Shown here: positions 43,490-54,243 of the stretch, piece by piece
Numbering within the stretch: position 1 is the stretch's first letter
How the letters are laid out: every line of letters begins with the position of its first letter
Assembly (NCBI RefSeq): GCF_014205295.1
Contig: NZ_JACHNF010000001.1
Location: 2,790,001-2,854,000, forward strand
Length of the DNA: 64,000 bases
Source of the DNA: Kribbella solani
Lineage (GTDB): Bacteria > Actinomycetota > Actinomycetes > Propionibacteriales > Kribbellaceae
Direction of reading: 5' to 3'
The notes under the pieces: model-generated
The model's database searches: none
Seen by the model: only the letters and a program-made list of their open reading frames with translations
Told to the model about the DNA's origin: nothing
Position numbers and translations under genes: made by a program

Positions 43490-44706
43490 CGCCGCGACCT
43501 GGTGCCCTGGCTGAACAGTGCGGCGGTCAGGTCCCTGAACTGCTCGTCGAGACGCGCGCGGCAGTCATCGGACCGTTCGCCAAGCGTCTTGACGATAGTG
43601 TCCTCGTCGGCTTCGAGTGCGGCAACCTGCTCGACCAGACGCTCCACCTCGAGGGCTTTGACGTCCTGTACGAAGTCAGCGAGGCCCATTTGAGCCATCA
43701 GTGCGTCGTGCTTGCCGCCGTAGCTCAGTGCAAGCGTTGGACGACCAACGGTCAGTCCGGCGACTACACAGTGGTAGCGCAGGGCAACGACCGTCTGCAC
43801 TGATGCGACCCGCTGCATGAGCTCTTCGAACGACGTGAACGGCTGGTAGCTCACAGGTGGTTCGCCCGGCCCGGTCCAGTACGTCCTGGCGTCCGCCACG
43901 ATGCTGTCGGCAACTCCCTCGTCCAGCCGGTCACCGATCAGCAGCCGTACGCTGCGACCGGACTCGACCAGTAGCCGGACGAACTGCTTCATCTGGTCGA
44001 CGTAGCGGGCGTGGATCTCGTCCGCCCGGCCCCGGTCGCTGGGCGAGCCGTAGTAGGACATCACGCCGACTCCAACCGATTTCGGTTCAGGCAGTGGGTC
44101 CGACGGCACAGGCAGGCCGAAAGCCAGGTCGGCGTACGCCTTGTCCTGTGCTGCAGCCACACCGGTCTCACGGCCGACACCGAGTGAGTACTCGTCGCGG
44201 AACGACCTGTAGTCGACGACGCGCGCTGCAGTACGCAGTAGGACGCGGATGGCGCGTTCGCGTACACGGGAACCACCTACGCAGACCAGGCCGGTCCGGA
44301 CGCCGAACAGCTGGCCGGACAGCGCCATCACCAGCATGCTGTACGGGAGCTCCCACGGTCGCTCCGGCAGCGTCGCTTCTAGTACGCCGGCGCCGGGGAT
44401 CATCACCACGTCGTGCTGCCGCACCCACCGCGCCGTACGCCAGGTGTCGATCAGTGCGGCCGGTGGGATGCGCAGCAGCGTCAGGGCCTTCTGGGCCAGC
44501 CGGGACCGTGCGGGCTTGCGTGACTGCATCCAGTGCAGTTGGACGGCCGGTACGCCGTACCGCTCGGTGATCTCCTCCGGACCCTCGCACATGAAGTCGA
44601 GTACCGCCTGCGGCTGTTCGTTGCGCAGGTACTCCAGGACGGTGTCGAGCATCGCGTCGTTGCCGATGTTGCCACCACCAAGGCGGCCGTACAGACCGAC
44701 CTTCAT
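43486..44706 (-). CDS. polysaccharide pyruvyl transferase family protein
   Basis: This 406-residue protein begins MKVGLYGRLGGGNIGNDAML and ends its fold with VVALRYHCVVAGLTVGRPTL and ALSYGGKHDALM, as in the pyruvyl transferase family (PF04230) that adds ketal-linked pyruvate to EPS sugars. The ATG at 44706 overlaps the GT2 stop as ATGA; sequence upstream in frame belongs to the GT2 gene. Confidence 0.87.
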   Translation of the reverse strand: MKVGLYGRLGGGNIGNDAMLDTVLEYLRNEQPQAVLDFMCEGPEEITERYGVPAVQLHWMQSRKPARSRLAQKALTLLRIPPAALIDTWRTARWVRQHDVVMIPGAGVLEATLPERPWELPYSMLVMALSGQLFGVRTGLVCVGGSRVRERAIRVLLRTAARVVDYRSFRDEYSLGVGRETGVAAAQDKAYADLAFGLPVPSDPLPEPKSVGVGVMSYYGSPSDRGRADEIHARYVDQMKQFVRLLVESGRSVRLLIGDRLDEGVADSIVADARTYWTGPGEPPVSYQPFTSFEELMQRVASVQTVVALRYHCVVAGLTVGRPTLALSYGGKHDALMAQMGLADFVQDVKALEVERLVEQVAALEADEDTIVKTLGERSDDCRARLDEQFRDLTAALFSQGTRSRR

Positions 44707-45668
44707 CGGTGGCCGTCCGATCCGGCTACCAGCGCCTGTACGGACAGGGCGTCCACTGCACCGAAGTACTGGATCGGTGCCGGCTTGGACTGACCCGGCA
44801 ACCGGCGAGTGACCCGACTGGTCAGCCAGCGGCGGATCTGCCGGTTGCACTCGCTCCGCTGCGCCGCTGTCAGCGGAGCACGCCGTACGGCGGCGAAGTA
44901 GCCGAGGATGTACTCCGCAACCAGCCGCACCGGCGGATGCACCAGCTTGTTGGCCCGCTTCGGGTCCAGGTTGCGTGACCAGCTGCTGATCGTCGGGTTG
45001 GCCTGTAGTGCGCGGCCGTCGTGGTGCCGGCGGAAGTACAACCACTCCGGCACCTGCAGGAACCGGCCGTGCAGCGCGACCTCGGCCATGAACACCTGAT
45101 CGGCGTGGTAGAAGCTGTTGTGTGGCTTGACCGCACGCAGTACATCCGCACGCATAACGCCGTAGAAGTCGTCCGCCTGGATCGCGCCGGGCAGGTCACC
45201 GTCGAACAGCATGCTGCGCAGCCTCTCGGCCGGCTCCGACGCATCGGTGTGCAGCGGGTACTCCAGCGCCTGGATGACCTTGTTGTCACCGTCGATCGCA
45301 GCTGTGTAGGTGTGCGCGAGGATCGCGTCCGGGTGCTGGTCCAGCAGCTCCACACAGCGCGCTACCAGGTCACGGCCCCACAGGTCGTCACCGGACGCCC
45401 ACTTGAACAGCTCGCCCCGGCTCTTCCGGAACACGAAGTCGTGGTGCGGCGCTGCACCGATGTTGCGTTCCTGCCGATAGAACGTGATCCGGCGGTCCTT
45501 GGCCGCGTACGCACGGCAGATATCGTCGGTGCGATCCGTGGACGCGTTGCTGGACAGGATCAGCTCGAAGTCGGTGAACGTCTGGCCGAGTACCGCGTCC
45601 AGGGACTGTTCCAGGTAGTCCGCACCGTTGTAGACCGGCAGACCGATGCTGAGTCGCGGCTGTGTCAT
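44703..45668 (-). CDS. GT2-family glycosyltransferase
   Basis: This 321-residue GT-A enzyme begins PRLSIGLPVYNGADYLEQSL, with SNASTDRTDDICRAYA and the DXD-like SGDDLWGRDLV. A methionine/aromatic region (NSFYHADQVFMAEVALHGRF) follows. The ATG at 45668 overlaps the PAP2 gene stop. It should transfer one sugar of the repeat unit; the specificity is not visible. Confidence 0.92.
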   Translation of the reverse strand: MTQPRLSIGLPVYNGADYLEQSLDAVLGQTFTDFELILSSNASTDRTDDICRAYAAKDRRITFYRQERNIGAAPHHDFVFRKSRGELFKWASGDDLWGRDLVARCVELLDQHPDAILAHTYTAAIDGDNKVIQALEYPLHTDASEPAERLRSMLFDGDLPGAIQADDFYGVMRADVLRAVKPHNSFYHADQVFMAEVALHGRFLQVPEWLYFRRHHDGRALQANPTISSWSRNLDPKRANKLVHPPVRLVAEYILGYFAAVRRAPLTAAQRSECNRQIRRWLTSRVTRRLPGQSKPAPIQYFGAVDALSVQALVAGSDGHR

Positions 45669-46318
45669 GTTGGACTCCCAACTGAGGCTGGCGTGGTACG
45701 GCCGGTCCGGTGCACCGGACCGACGAAGCGAGGCGAGGCAGCGACAACGAGGAGCGGTACGGCGAGCAACGCACCGCCCGCGACGTCCGTGAACCAGTGC
45801 ATCGACAGCAACAGCAGCGAGAAGCCCATCGTCAGTCCGGCCAGTGCGACGAGCGCCCAGGCCCAGACCGGCGGGTGCTGGCGCCACACCAGCAGCACAC
45901 CGCCCAGACAGACCAGCAGAATCACCATGTGACCGGACGGGAACGATCCACTCAGCGTTCCGACGTCACCGTGCGGATCAGCTCGTCCAATGAGTGCCTT
46001 GGCTACCTGTGTCACCAGTGCGCCGGTCAGTGCGAGAGCAGCTACGTACACCAGTGGCCGCCAGCTAGTTCTTAGTACAGCGGCCAGCGCACCGGACACC
46101 GCGAGCACGGCCAGGGAGACACGTGGCGCCGCGCCGTCGACCACGTTGCCGAAGACCAGCTGCCACGGTCCCCACACGTCATCCGGGCGGAACACCTGCC
46201 GGAGGTCCTGGTCGAGCGCATCGACCTGGCCGGCCGAGGCGATCACGGCAAGCACCAGGAAGGCCACCGAACTGGCCACTGCCAGCAGCTGGACCCACGT
46301 CACTCCGCTGCGCTGCAT
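45665..46318 (-). CDS. PAP2-family membrane phosphatase
   Basis: This 217-residue polytopic protein has the three PAP2 motifs KALIGRADP, PSGH and SMHWFTDVAGG. Enzymes of this type dephosphorylate undecaprenyl diphosphate or other lipid phosphates outside the membrane. In an EPS operon, recycling the lipid carrier is the likely job. The ATG at 46318 has GGGACGAG upstream. Confidence 0.9.
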   Translation of the reverse strand: MQRSGVTWVQLLAVASSVAFLVLAVIASAGQVDALDQDLRQVFRPDDVWGPWQLVFGNVVDGAAPRVSLAVLAVSGALAAVLRTSWRPLVYVAALALTGALVTQVAKALIGRADPHGDVGTLSGSFPSGHMVILLVCLGGVLLVWRQHPPVWAWALVALAGLTMGFSLLLLSMHWFTDVAGGALLAVPLLVVAASPRFVGPVHRTGRTTPASVGSPT

Positions 46319-46327
46319 CTCGTCCCT

Positions 46328-47760
<1,433 letters not shown>

Positions 47761-47764
<4 letters not shown>

Positions 47765-48309
47765 GTGAGCCTCGCGGTTGCCAGAGCGAACGTGGAGGCC
47801 GCCTTGTCCCGCTCCGACATCAGCGTGATCGGGAGCGGCCACGGGATGTCCAGGTCGGGGTCGTCGAACCGGATCGCCACGTCCTCGGACGGGTCGTGCG
47901 CACGGTCGATCCGGTACGAGACGTCAGCCGGGTCGGTGAGCGCCTGGAACCCGTGTGCACAGCCAGCCGGCACGTACACCGTCACCTGGTTGTCACCAGT
48001 CAGCTCGAACGTCTCCCGGTTCCGGTACGTCGGCGATGCGGGGCGCAGGTCGACGACTACGTCGAACACCGCGCCGTACGAGCAGCGGACCAGCTTTGCC
48101 TCGCCCTGGCCGGACCGGGTGTGCATGCCACGAACGACGCCCTGCCGGGACCTGGAGATGCTGTCCTGCACGAACGCATCCGGGTCGAGTCCTGCCTTGG
48201 CGACCACGTCCCGGTCGAACGTACGCGAGAAGAACCCGCGCTCGTCCCGGTGCGGCGTCGGGCGGAACAGCAGCGCACCGGCGATCCCAGGTACCTCTAC
48301 GACCTCCAT
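47761..48309 (-). CDS. rfbC: dTDP-4-dehydrorhamnose 3,5-epimerase-like (RmlC family) protein
   Basis: This 182-residue cupin shows FRPTPHRDERGFFSRTF, GVVRGMHTRSGQGEAKLVRC with the catalytic histidine in RGMH, FDVVVDLRPASPTY and VPAGCAHGFQAL. Members epimerise C3/C5 of 4-keto-6-deoxy sugars. Its partner nucleotide sugar here is more likely CDP- than dTDP-linked, given rfbF nearby and the absence of rmlA and rmlB. Start and stop overlap the neighbours. Confidence 0.9.
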
Positions 48310-49430
48310 CAGAACCCCCGCTCGTGTGGCTCGGGCAGTGGGACCAAGTACGTGGCTCCCCAGCCGCCGTCCGCTTCCAGCTGGGCAACTACCTCGTCGG
48401 CGATGTCCCAGGTGAGTACGAGCACGACATCCGGTTGTGCAGCTGTCAGGTCCGCTACTGGCCGGATCGGGACCATGCAGCCGCCGGGGATACGGCGTCC
48501 GTGCTTACCCGGGGCTATGTCTACAGTGAACGGCAGCAGGTCGGTTGTGACCTTGCTGAGGTCCAGTAGTACGGGTGCCTTGGAGGGAGCTCCGTACGCG
48601 AGCACTGTGCGGCCGGCGTCCTTGTGGCGGGTCAGCTCGGCGTGCAGCGCGTCAGCGGCGTGCCAGGCGGCTTCCTGGAGACTGCCTAGCTGTACCTCGT
48701 CGGCGATGCCTGCTGCGTCTTCGTCAGCGAGTACTACGTCGACAGATGCGTCTGGTTCGGCATCGGCGGTGTGGCGGAGCATCACCATCAAGCTGCCGCC
48801 GTACATCTCCACCTGCTTGACTGACTCGACGGCCAGGCCGTGCAGCGCCGCGACGTTGCGCAGTGCGCGCAGCGAGACGTACGCCCAGTGCCCGTGCCGG
48901 ATCGTGTCGAATTGGTTGCCGATGAACAGCGGGAGCAGGTGGTGGAACTCCATCACCAGTAGACCGCCTGGCGCCAGTCGTTCCGCCCTGAGCTTCAGCA
49001 TGTCGCCGTACTGGGGCTCGTGCACTATGCCGTGTACGTCTATGACCAGGTCGGCCTGCTGACCTACTGCGGCCAGCTGTGAGCCGGCAGCGGACAGGTG
49101 GCCGAGCCAGGAGCCGCCGTGGTGGCTGGCGAACTCGCAGACCACCTTGCCGGCGAGCTCCGGGTAGTCGCGGAGGATCTCCTTCACCGAAGCCTCAGCG
49201 TGGGCGAGGCTGGTCGCGGACTCGACTGCCAGCGGTTCTTCCGGCAGCTGGGCTTCTACCGGACCTAGCTGGACCAGAGTGCAGTCGCGGCACAGCCACA
49301 GCTCCAACGGCCAGCGCGGATCGGGTCCTGGGGTCTCGGCTGCCGGGAAGTAGTCGGCACACGGCTGCGCACCCAGGTCAACGACCAGTACGACGTTCTC
49401 CCCCGAACAGCCACGACAGTTGAAGCTCAC
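48309..49430 (-). CDS. SAM-dependent sugar C-methyltransferase (three-domain type), copy 1
   Basis: The 373 residues begin with a zinc-binding domain (CRGCSG, later CADYFP and CRDCTLVQL), followed by a SAM-binding Rossmann domain (VVCEFASHHGGSWLGHLSAA, GGLLVMEFHHLLPLF) and a C-terminal domain with VLAYGAPSKAPVLLDL. This layout is that of NDP-keto-sugar C-methyltransferases such as TylC3-type enzymes. The SAM motif deviates from the canonical E-x-G-x-G-x-G. The start is GTG at 49430 after GGGGGAA. A second homologue lies at 51.0 kb. Confidence 0.87.
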   Translation of the reverse strand: MSFNCRGCSGENVVLVVDLGAQPCADYFPAAETPGPDPRWPLELWLCRDCTLVQLGPVEAQLPEEPLAVESATSLAHAEASVKEILRDYPELAGKVVCEFASHHGGSWLGHLSAAGSQLAAVGQQADLVIDVHGIVHEPQYGDMLKLRAERLAPGGLLVMEFHHLLPLFIGNQFDTIRHGHWAYVSLRALRNVAALHGLAVESVKQVEMYGGSLMVMLRHTADAEPDASVDVVLADEDAAGIADEVQLGSLQEAAWHAADALHAELTRHKDAGRTVLAYGAPSKAPVLLDLSKVTTDLLPFTVDIAPGKHGRRIPGGCMVPIRPVADLTAAQPDVVLVLTWDIADEVVAQLEADGGWGATYLVPLPEPHERGF

Positions 49431-49443
49431 TGGTTCCCCCTGA

Positions 49444-50094
49444 TCACCATGTCAGCGTTGCTTTGGCGGTGGTGAACGCCTCGGCGTACCGTGCCCGGCA
49501 CTCCATGCCGCGCATCCTGGCCAGCCCGGCGAACACCTCTTCGTCGAACCAGTCGTGCGGGACCTGCGACGGGTACGCCTTGTGCAGCAGTGCGATCTTG
49601 TCCCGCAACTGCTCCTCGGTCAGTTCGACGTACAGGAACGGGCGGCTGAGGTCGCCGTCCCACTTGGGGATCTCGTAGTGCAGGACCAGGTGGTCCCGCC
49701 ACACCGTCGGTGCCAGTTCGGCGATCAGCCGGTGGTCCTGATGCGCGTCGGTGCGGCTCGGCGCGAGTACCAGGTCGGGGCGGCGGCTTCCGCGGGCGGT
49801 TGCCTCCAGCAACTCCTTGGTCTGGTTCCAGTACGCCGGCAGGCGTCCGTCCGGGAGCTCGGCCGAGGTCACCGTCACCTCGCAGTCCGGCAGGAACAAC
49901 TCGGCTGCCCGGCGGGCCTCGTCAAGCCGCAACGGAGTACCGGTCGCGATCACGAACTCGGCGGTCAACTCCGGTACGGACTCGGCCAGCTTCAGCAGCG
50001 TGCCGCCGCAACCGATCTCGATGTCGTCCGGATGCGCGCCGAGCGCGACCAGATGAACGGGCCCGTCGATCAGGCCGAGCTGAAACGGCAACAT
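49444..50094 (-). CDS. PIG-L/LmbE-family N-deacetylase
   Basis: This 216-residue protein has the zinc-binding AHPDD motif (LVALGAHPDDIEIGCGGTL) and the partner HQDH (PSRTDAHQDHRLIAEL). Members remove N-acetyl groups from GlcNAc-containing substrates. In this cluster it may deacetylate a sugar precursor. The start overlaps the rfbF stop as TGATG. Confidence 0.92.
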   Translation of the reverse strand: MLPFQLGLIDGPVHLVALGAHPDDIEIGCGGTLLKLAESVPELTAEFVIATGTPLRLDEARRAAELFLPDCEVTVTSAELPDGRLPAYWNQTKELLEATARGSRRPDLVLAPSRTDAHQDHRLIAELAPTVWRDHLVLHYEIPKWDGDLSRPFLYVELTEEQLRDKIALLHKAYPSQVPHDWFDEEVFAGLARMRGMECRARYAEAFTTAKATLTW

Positions 50095-50990
50095 CAGATC
50101 GCCACCACCACGGGACCATCCGACTCCGGCGTTTTGTTGACAATCCGATTGTCGTGGTGCGGACTGTCGGCAACCTGATGGTGATTGTCCGGCGGATCGC
50201 CGCGATGCCGGTTGTCATGGCTCCACAGTGCCCACGGCTTCTTGCCGGACCGGTACAGGTCCTCCAGCTGGCTGCGTTCCTTCAGCGTGTCCATCGGCGC
50301 CCAGAACCCGTGGTGCGGGATCGCCTCCAGCTTTCCCATCGCCGACAACCGCGGGAACGCGTCGCCGACCAGGTCCTCGTCCTCGTGCAGTACGTCGAAG
50401 ATGTCCTTCTTGATCACGAAGTAACCGCCGTTGATCCACACGTTCAGGTCCGCCGCCGACCGCAGCCCGGTGACCCGCGAATCGGTCCCGAACTCGACCA
50501 CGTGGAACGACGCCTGCGGCGGCACCGCGAGCAGACTGGCGGTGATGTCACTGGTCATCACATGGTCGACAATCCGATCCATCGGCGCGTCGGTCAGTAC
50601 GTCGCCGTAGTTCGCCAGGAACGCGTCGTCGTCCTCCAGATACGGCCGGACCCGGCGCAACCGCTCACCGATGCTGGTGTCGATCCCGGTGTCGACGAAG
50701 GTGATCTTCCACTCGCTGATGTCGGAGTCGAGCAGTTCGATCCGCTGCCCGCCCTTCGTCATCACGAAGTCGTTCGACACCGTTTCCTCGTAGCGCAGGA
50801 AGTACTCCTTCACCGCGGAGCCGCCGAAGCCCAGGCAGAGGATGAACTCGGTGTGGCCGAAGTGCGCGTAGTACCGCATCACGTGCCACAGGACCGGCCG
50901 GTCGCCGATCGTCATCATCGGTTTCGGCGCGGAGTCCACCCCGCTGCGCATCCGCAGCCCGTACCCCCCGCAGAAGATCACGACCTTCAT
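50094..50990 (-). CDS. rfbF: glucose-1-phosphate cytidylyltransferase
   Basis: RfbF makes CDP-glucose, the entry to CDP-deoxyhexoses. The core of about 255 residues shows VVIFCGGYGLRMRSGVDSAP, KPMMTIGDRPVLWHVMRYYA, NDFVMTKGG, YGDVLTDAPM and HGFWAPMDTLKERSQLEDLY. Beyond KKPWALW the protein carries an extra His/Asn/Asp-rich tail of about 40 residues (HDNRHRGDPPDNHHQVADSP) not expected in the family; its DNA is rich in the GATTGTC/GACAATC motif. The ATG at 50990 has GGAAGGAAAG upstream. Confidence 0.92.
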   Translation of the reverse strand: MKVVIFCGGYGLRMRSGVDSAPKPMMTIGDRPVLWHVMRYYAHFGHTEFILCLGFGGSAVKEYFLRYEETVSNDFVMTKGGQRIELLDSDISEWKITFVDTGIDTSIGERLRRVRPYLEDDDAFLANYGDVLTDAPMDRIVDHVMTSDITASLLAVPPQASFHVVEFGTDSRVTGLRSAADLNVWINGGYFVIKKDIFDVLHEDEDLVGDAFPRLSAMGKLEAIPHHGFWAPMDTLKERSQLEDLYRSGKKPWALWSHDNRHRGDPPDNHHQVADSPHHDNRIVNKTPESDGPVVVAI

Positions 50991-51015
50991 CTGACTTTCC
51001 TTCCCCCCAACGCGT

Positions 51016-52371
51016 TCAGATCACTTCGAGGCGTGGGATCGGGACCACGAACTTCGCGCCCCACTCCCGGGCGTACCCGAGCTGATGGACGATCTCCGCG
51101 CGCAGGTTCCACGGCAGGATCACGATGTAGTCGGGCCGCGTCTCGGCCAGCCGCTCCGGCGCGAAGATCGGGATGTGCGTACCGGGCAGGTACATCCCGT
51201 GCTTGTGCGGGCTGCGATCCACCGTGTACGGCAGCAGGTCCTCGCGGATGCCGCAGTGGTTCAGCAGCGTGTTGCCCTTCCCGGGCGCGCCGTATCCGGC
51301 GACCGACTTGCCGGACCGGGCCGCCTCGACCAGGAAGGTGACCAGCTCCGCCTTGATCGCGAAGACCTCCGCGGCGAAACCGGCGTGGCCCTCGACCGAG
51401 TGCAGGCCGGCGTCCGCCTCGTCCTGCAGCACTTTGCCGACAATCTCGGTCGGCGCGCCGGCGGTCTCGATCGGCGTACTGAAGACCCGCAACGATCCAC
51501 CGTGGCTCTGCAGTTCCTGAACGTCGACAATCTGCAATCCGGCCTTCTCCAGCGCCAGCCCGGCCGTCTTCAGCGTCAGGTACGAGTAGTGCTCGTGGTA
51601 GATCGTGTCGTACTGGCGGTTCTCGATCAGCCGCAGCAGGTGCGGGAACTCCAGTGACACCAGGCCGTCGTCCTTCACCAGCGCCCGCAGGCCCTTCGCG
51701 AAGTCGACGATGTCCGGGACGTGCGCGAACACATTGTTGCCGACGACAAGGTCCGCCTTGCCGTGCCGGCTCGCCGCGTCCGTACCGGTCGCCTCGCCGA
51801 GGAAGTAGCTCTCGGTCCGGATGCCCTTGTGGTTGGCGATTTCGGCGATGTTCGCGGCCGGCTCGATCCCGAGTACCGGGATGCCGAGGGCGGTTGCGTG
51901 CTGCAACAAGTACCCGTCGTTGCTCGCGGCCTCGACGATCAGGCTCTCCGCGCCCAGGTCCAGCCGCTCCTGCATGTCCACGACGAACCGGCGGGCGTGC
52001 TCTACCCAGCTGGTCGAGTAGGAGGAGAAGTACAGGTAGTCGCTGAACACGTCGTCCGCCGCGACGTACGCGGGGAGCTGGACGAGCAGGCAGTTGTCAC
52101 AGATCCGGACGTGCAGCGGGTAGAACGTCTCGCCGGAGTCCAGCTGGTCGGCTCGCAGATAGCTCTCGCACGGCGGCGACATGCCCAGGTCGACAAACGT
52201 CCGCGTCAACACCGCACCACAAAGCCGGCAACCAACCGAATCCACCACATCCACCACATCCACCACCTCGGCCTCCGCCACATCCGCCACGGGCACATCG
52301 GTCGCTGACACATCGGTCACCGGTGCATCCGCCAGGCGCACATCGGTCGCCGGTGCAGTTCCTTCGGCCAT
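51016..52371 (-). CDS. SAM-dependent sugar C-methyltransferase (three-domain type), copy 2
   Basis: After a 43-residue repeat-like leader (TDVSATDVPVADV), the conserved protein begins CRLCGAVLTRTFVDLGMSPP with CDNCLLVQL completing the zinc site. SAM domain blocks are LIVEAASNDGYLLQHATALG and GIEPAANIAEIA, and the C-terminal domain has VAGYGAPGKGNTLLNHCGI. It also has the family block YDTIYHEHYSYLTL. Homologues act on keto-sugars of CDP/dTDP type. The ATG at 52371 overlaps the SDR stop (TGATG). Copy 1 at 48.3 kb is a diverged paralogue. Confidence 0.9.
   Translation of the reverse strand: MAEGTAPATDVRLADAPVTDVSATDVPVADVAEAEVVDVVDVVDSVGCRLCGAVLTRTFVDLGMSPPCESYLRADQLDSGETFYPLHVRICDNCLLVQLPAYVAADDVFSDYLYFSSYSTSWVEHARRFVVDMQERLDLGAESLIVEAASNDGYLLQHATALGIPVLGIEPAANIAEIANHKGIRTESYFLGEATGTDAASRHGKADLVVGNNVFAHVPDIVDFAKGLRALVKDDGLVSLEFPHLLRLIENRQYDTIYHEHYSYLTLKTAGLALEKAGLQIVDVQELQSHGGSLRVFSTPIETAGAPTEIVGKVLQDEADAGLHSVEGHAGFAAEVFAIKAELVTFLVEAARSGKSVAGYGAPGKGNTLLNHCGIREDLLPYTVDRSPHKHGMYLPGTHIPIFAPERLAETRPDYIVILPWNLRAEIVHQLGYAREWGAKFVVPIPRLEVI
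52240..52362. repeat. degenerate short repeats coding the methyltransferase leader
   Basis: CATCCACCA and CACATCGGTC-type units recur at multiples of three through this stretch, coding for TDV/ADV/VDV units before the zinc domain. The array lies directly inside the start of the gene, next to its overlap with the upstream SDR gene. Confidence 0.7.
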
Positions 52372-53432
52372 CACTGGAGCTCCTTCGGGCCGGGGAACTG
52401 TGCTTCGGTCTGGCGGCGTAGCTGTCCATCGACCAGCCCCGCACCCAGCAACTGCTGAATGCGCCGCAACCGGACGAACTGCGCGGAGTTGAAGTCATCC
52501 AGCGTCAACCCGTGCCGCCGGTACGCGTCGCGCAGCTCGTCGACACCGGTACGAACCGTCCACTCCAGCTTGAGTTCCGGGAACGTGTCGTTCAGCTTGC
52601 TGAAGTCGACCTTGTAGTTGCGCAGATCCGGACCGGCATTGTCTGCAATCGACAACGTCGACCCAGGCACCGCTTCGCGCACCATCTCCGCGATGTCGCG
52701 GACCTGGACGACGTCCTCGGACCGCCCGACGTTGAACGCCTCGTCGTGGATCGTCTCCCGCGGCGCCTCCAGCACGGTCAGGAAGGCCCGGCTGATGTCC
52801 TCGATGTGCACCAGCGGCCGCCACGGTGTCCCGTCGCTCTCCAGCCGTACCTGCCCGGACGTCAGCGCGATCGCTGTCAGATTGTTGACAACAATGTCGA
52901 GCCGCAGCCGGGTCGAGGCGCCGTACGCGGTCGCGTTCCGCAGGTACGTCGGACTGAACACGTCATCGGCGAGCTTCGACAGCTCCTGCTCGGCAAGCGC
53001 CTTCGTCTCGCCGTACGCCGTCACCGGGTACATCTCCGCGTCCTCGGCGACCGCCTCGGAACCGGCCGCGCCGTACAGGCTGCACGACGACGCGAACAAG
53101 AACCGTTCGACGCCGGCGTCCTTGGCCGCGCGCGCAAGGTTCAGCGTGCCTTCCAGGTTGACCGAGTACGTGGCCTGCTTGTCCAGGTTGCCGAGCGGAT
53201 CGTTCGACAGGGCAGCCAGACAGACCACCGCGTCGTACCCCGCGAGCTCCCCCGCCGTCACGTCCCGCAGATCCCGCGGCACCCGCGCGCCGATCGGCTC
53301 CGGACCACCCAGCAGATCGCACCCTTCGTACAAACCGGTGTCGAGCCCGTCGACCTGATGCCCCGCTCCCCGCAGGAACGGCACCATCACCGCGCCGATG
53401 TATCCCCGATCCCCAGCGACCAGAACCCTCAT
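52371..53432 (-). CDS. NAD-dependent epimerase/dehydratase (extended SDR)
   Basis: This 353-residue SDR shows VLVAGDRGYIGAVMVPFLRG, SSCSLYGAAGSEAVAEDAEM, the active-site YGETK and WRPLVHIEDISRAFLTVLEA. SDRs of this type are found beside rfbF and C-methyltransferases in CDP-sugar clusters. It may be the dehydratase or a reductase/epimerase of the pathway, since no classical CDP-glucose 4,6-dehydratase is visible. The ATG at 53432 follows GAGGGGA. It is the first gene of the long minus-strand series. Confidence 0.87.
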   Translation of the reverse strand: MRVLVAGDRGYIGAVMVPFLRGAGHQVDGLDTGLYEGCDLLGGPEPIGARVPRDLRDVTAGELAGYDAVVCLAALSNDPLGNLDKQATYSVNLEGTLNLARAAKDAGVERFLFASSCSLYGAAGSEAVAEDAEMYPVTAYGETKALAEQELSKLADDVFSPTYLRNATAYGASTRLRLDIVVNNLTAIALTSGQVRLESDGTPWRPLVHIEDISRAFLTVLEAPRETIHDEAFNVGRSEDVVQVRDIAEMVREAVPGSTLSIADNAGPDLRNYKVDFSKLNDTFPELKLEWTVRTGVDELRDAYRRHGLTLDDFNSAQFVRLRRIQQLLGAGLVDGQLRRQTEAQFPGPKELQ

Positions 53433-53574
53433 CCGCCGTCCCCTCACCCCAGTACTGGCCTGTCGCCCAATACAGATCACCGGACAGCCCCGGTGATACA
53501 GCGAGTTTCAAGACCAATGCTGACAGTCGGTCACCGGCAACACCTGCCGGAGACCGGGTGTACCCGCCGAACCA

Positions 53575-54243
53575 TTACTGACGTTCCGAACCCCGCCCAG
53601 CCCCGGAGCCGTCCGGCCGGTTGATCGTCGCCTCCGGCGCACCCGCCGACTGCGGACCGGTCCCGGCCGGCGGACCGTCCCGCAGAATCCGTGCCAGCCG
53701 CAGCAAGTCGCTCGGCACCGGAACCCGTTCCGGCGTGATCTGCTCATCTTTCCCCGGCGGCCCAACGGACGGCCGCCTCGCACCCGTCACCCCACGTAGC
53801 TCCGCGAGCGGGTATCCGCGCGCGCGACCCACCCGCCTGCCGGTCACAGCCGCGGGATCGGCCGCGCGGTGCACAAAGGCAACGACGTATCGGTAGGGCA
53901 AGGCATTCGGCTCCTCGACCGCCCGGCTGCCCTCGGCCGGCGGCAGCGGGTCGAACTCTTGATAAGTGAGCCGGTGCGACGCTCCCAACCGCTTGTGGCC
54001 CCGGTATTCGTCGAAGACCTCGATCTTGATCTGCGCGAAGTCCCTCAGGTCGTAAGACTGCAACCCGAAGCCGAGTTGCTTGCCCTCGTACTCTGTCTCC
54101 CTGCCGTCCTGCAGTGCCCTCAGCGCCTTCATGACCGCGACGTACTCCTTGGCTTCGTCGCTCCGTGGATCACGCTTGCAGGCCGCGTTGAGGGCGGTGA
54201 TCTGGGTACGAAGCTCGTCATGGAGGATCAGGTGATAGCGCAT
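53575..54243 (-). CDS. RelE/ParE-like toxin-type protein with disordered tail
   Basis: The first 110 residues (MRYHLILHDELRTQITALNA, YEGKQLGFGLQSYDLRDFAQ, LGASHRLTYQEFDPLP) have the size and pattern of RelE/ParE-like toxins; the HRLTYQEF end is typical of the last strand. The remaining half is Pro/Gly/Arg-rich and probably disordered, which is unusual for such toxins. The start overlaps the stop of the gene before it (TGATG). Together they resemble a type II toxin-antitoxin pair; this is inference. Confidence 0.55.
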   Translation of the reverse strand: MRYHLILHDELRTQITALNAACKRDPRSDEAKEYVAVMKALRALQDGRETEYEGKQLGFGLQSYDLRDFAQIKIEVFDEYRGHKRLGASHRLTYQEFDPLPPAEGSRAVEEPNALPYRYVVAFVHRAADPAAVTGRRVGRARGYPLAELRGVTGARRPSVGPPGKDEQITPERVPVPSDLLRLARILRDGPPAGTGPQSAGAPEATINRPDGSGAGRGSERQ

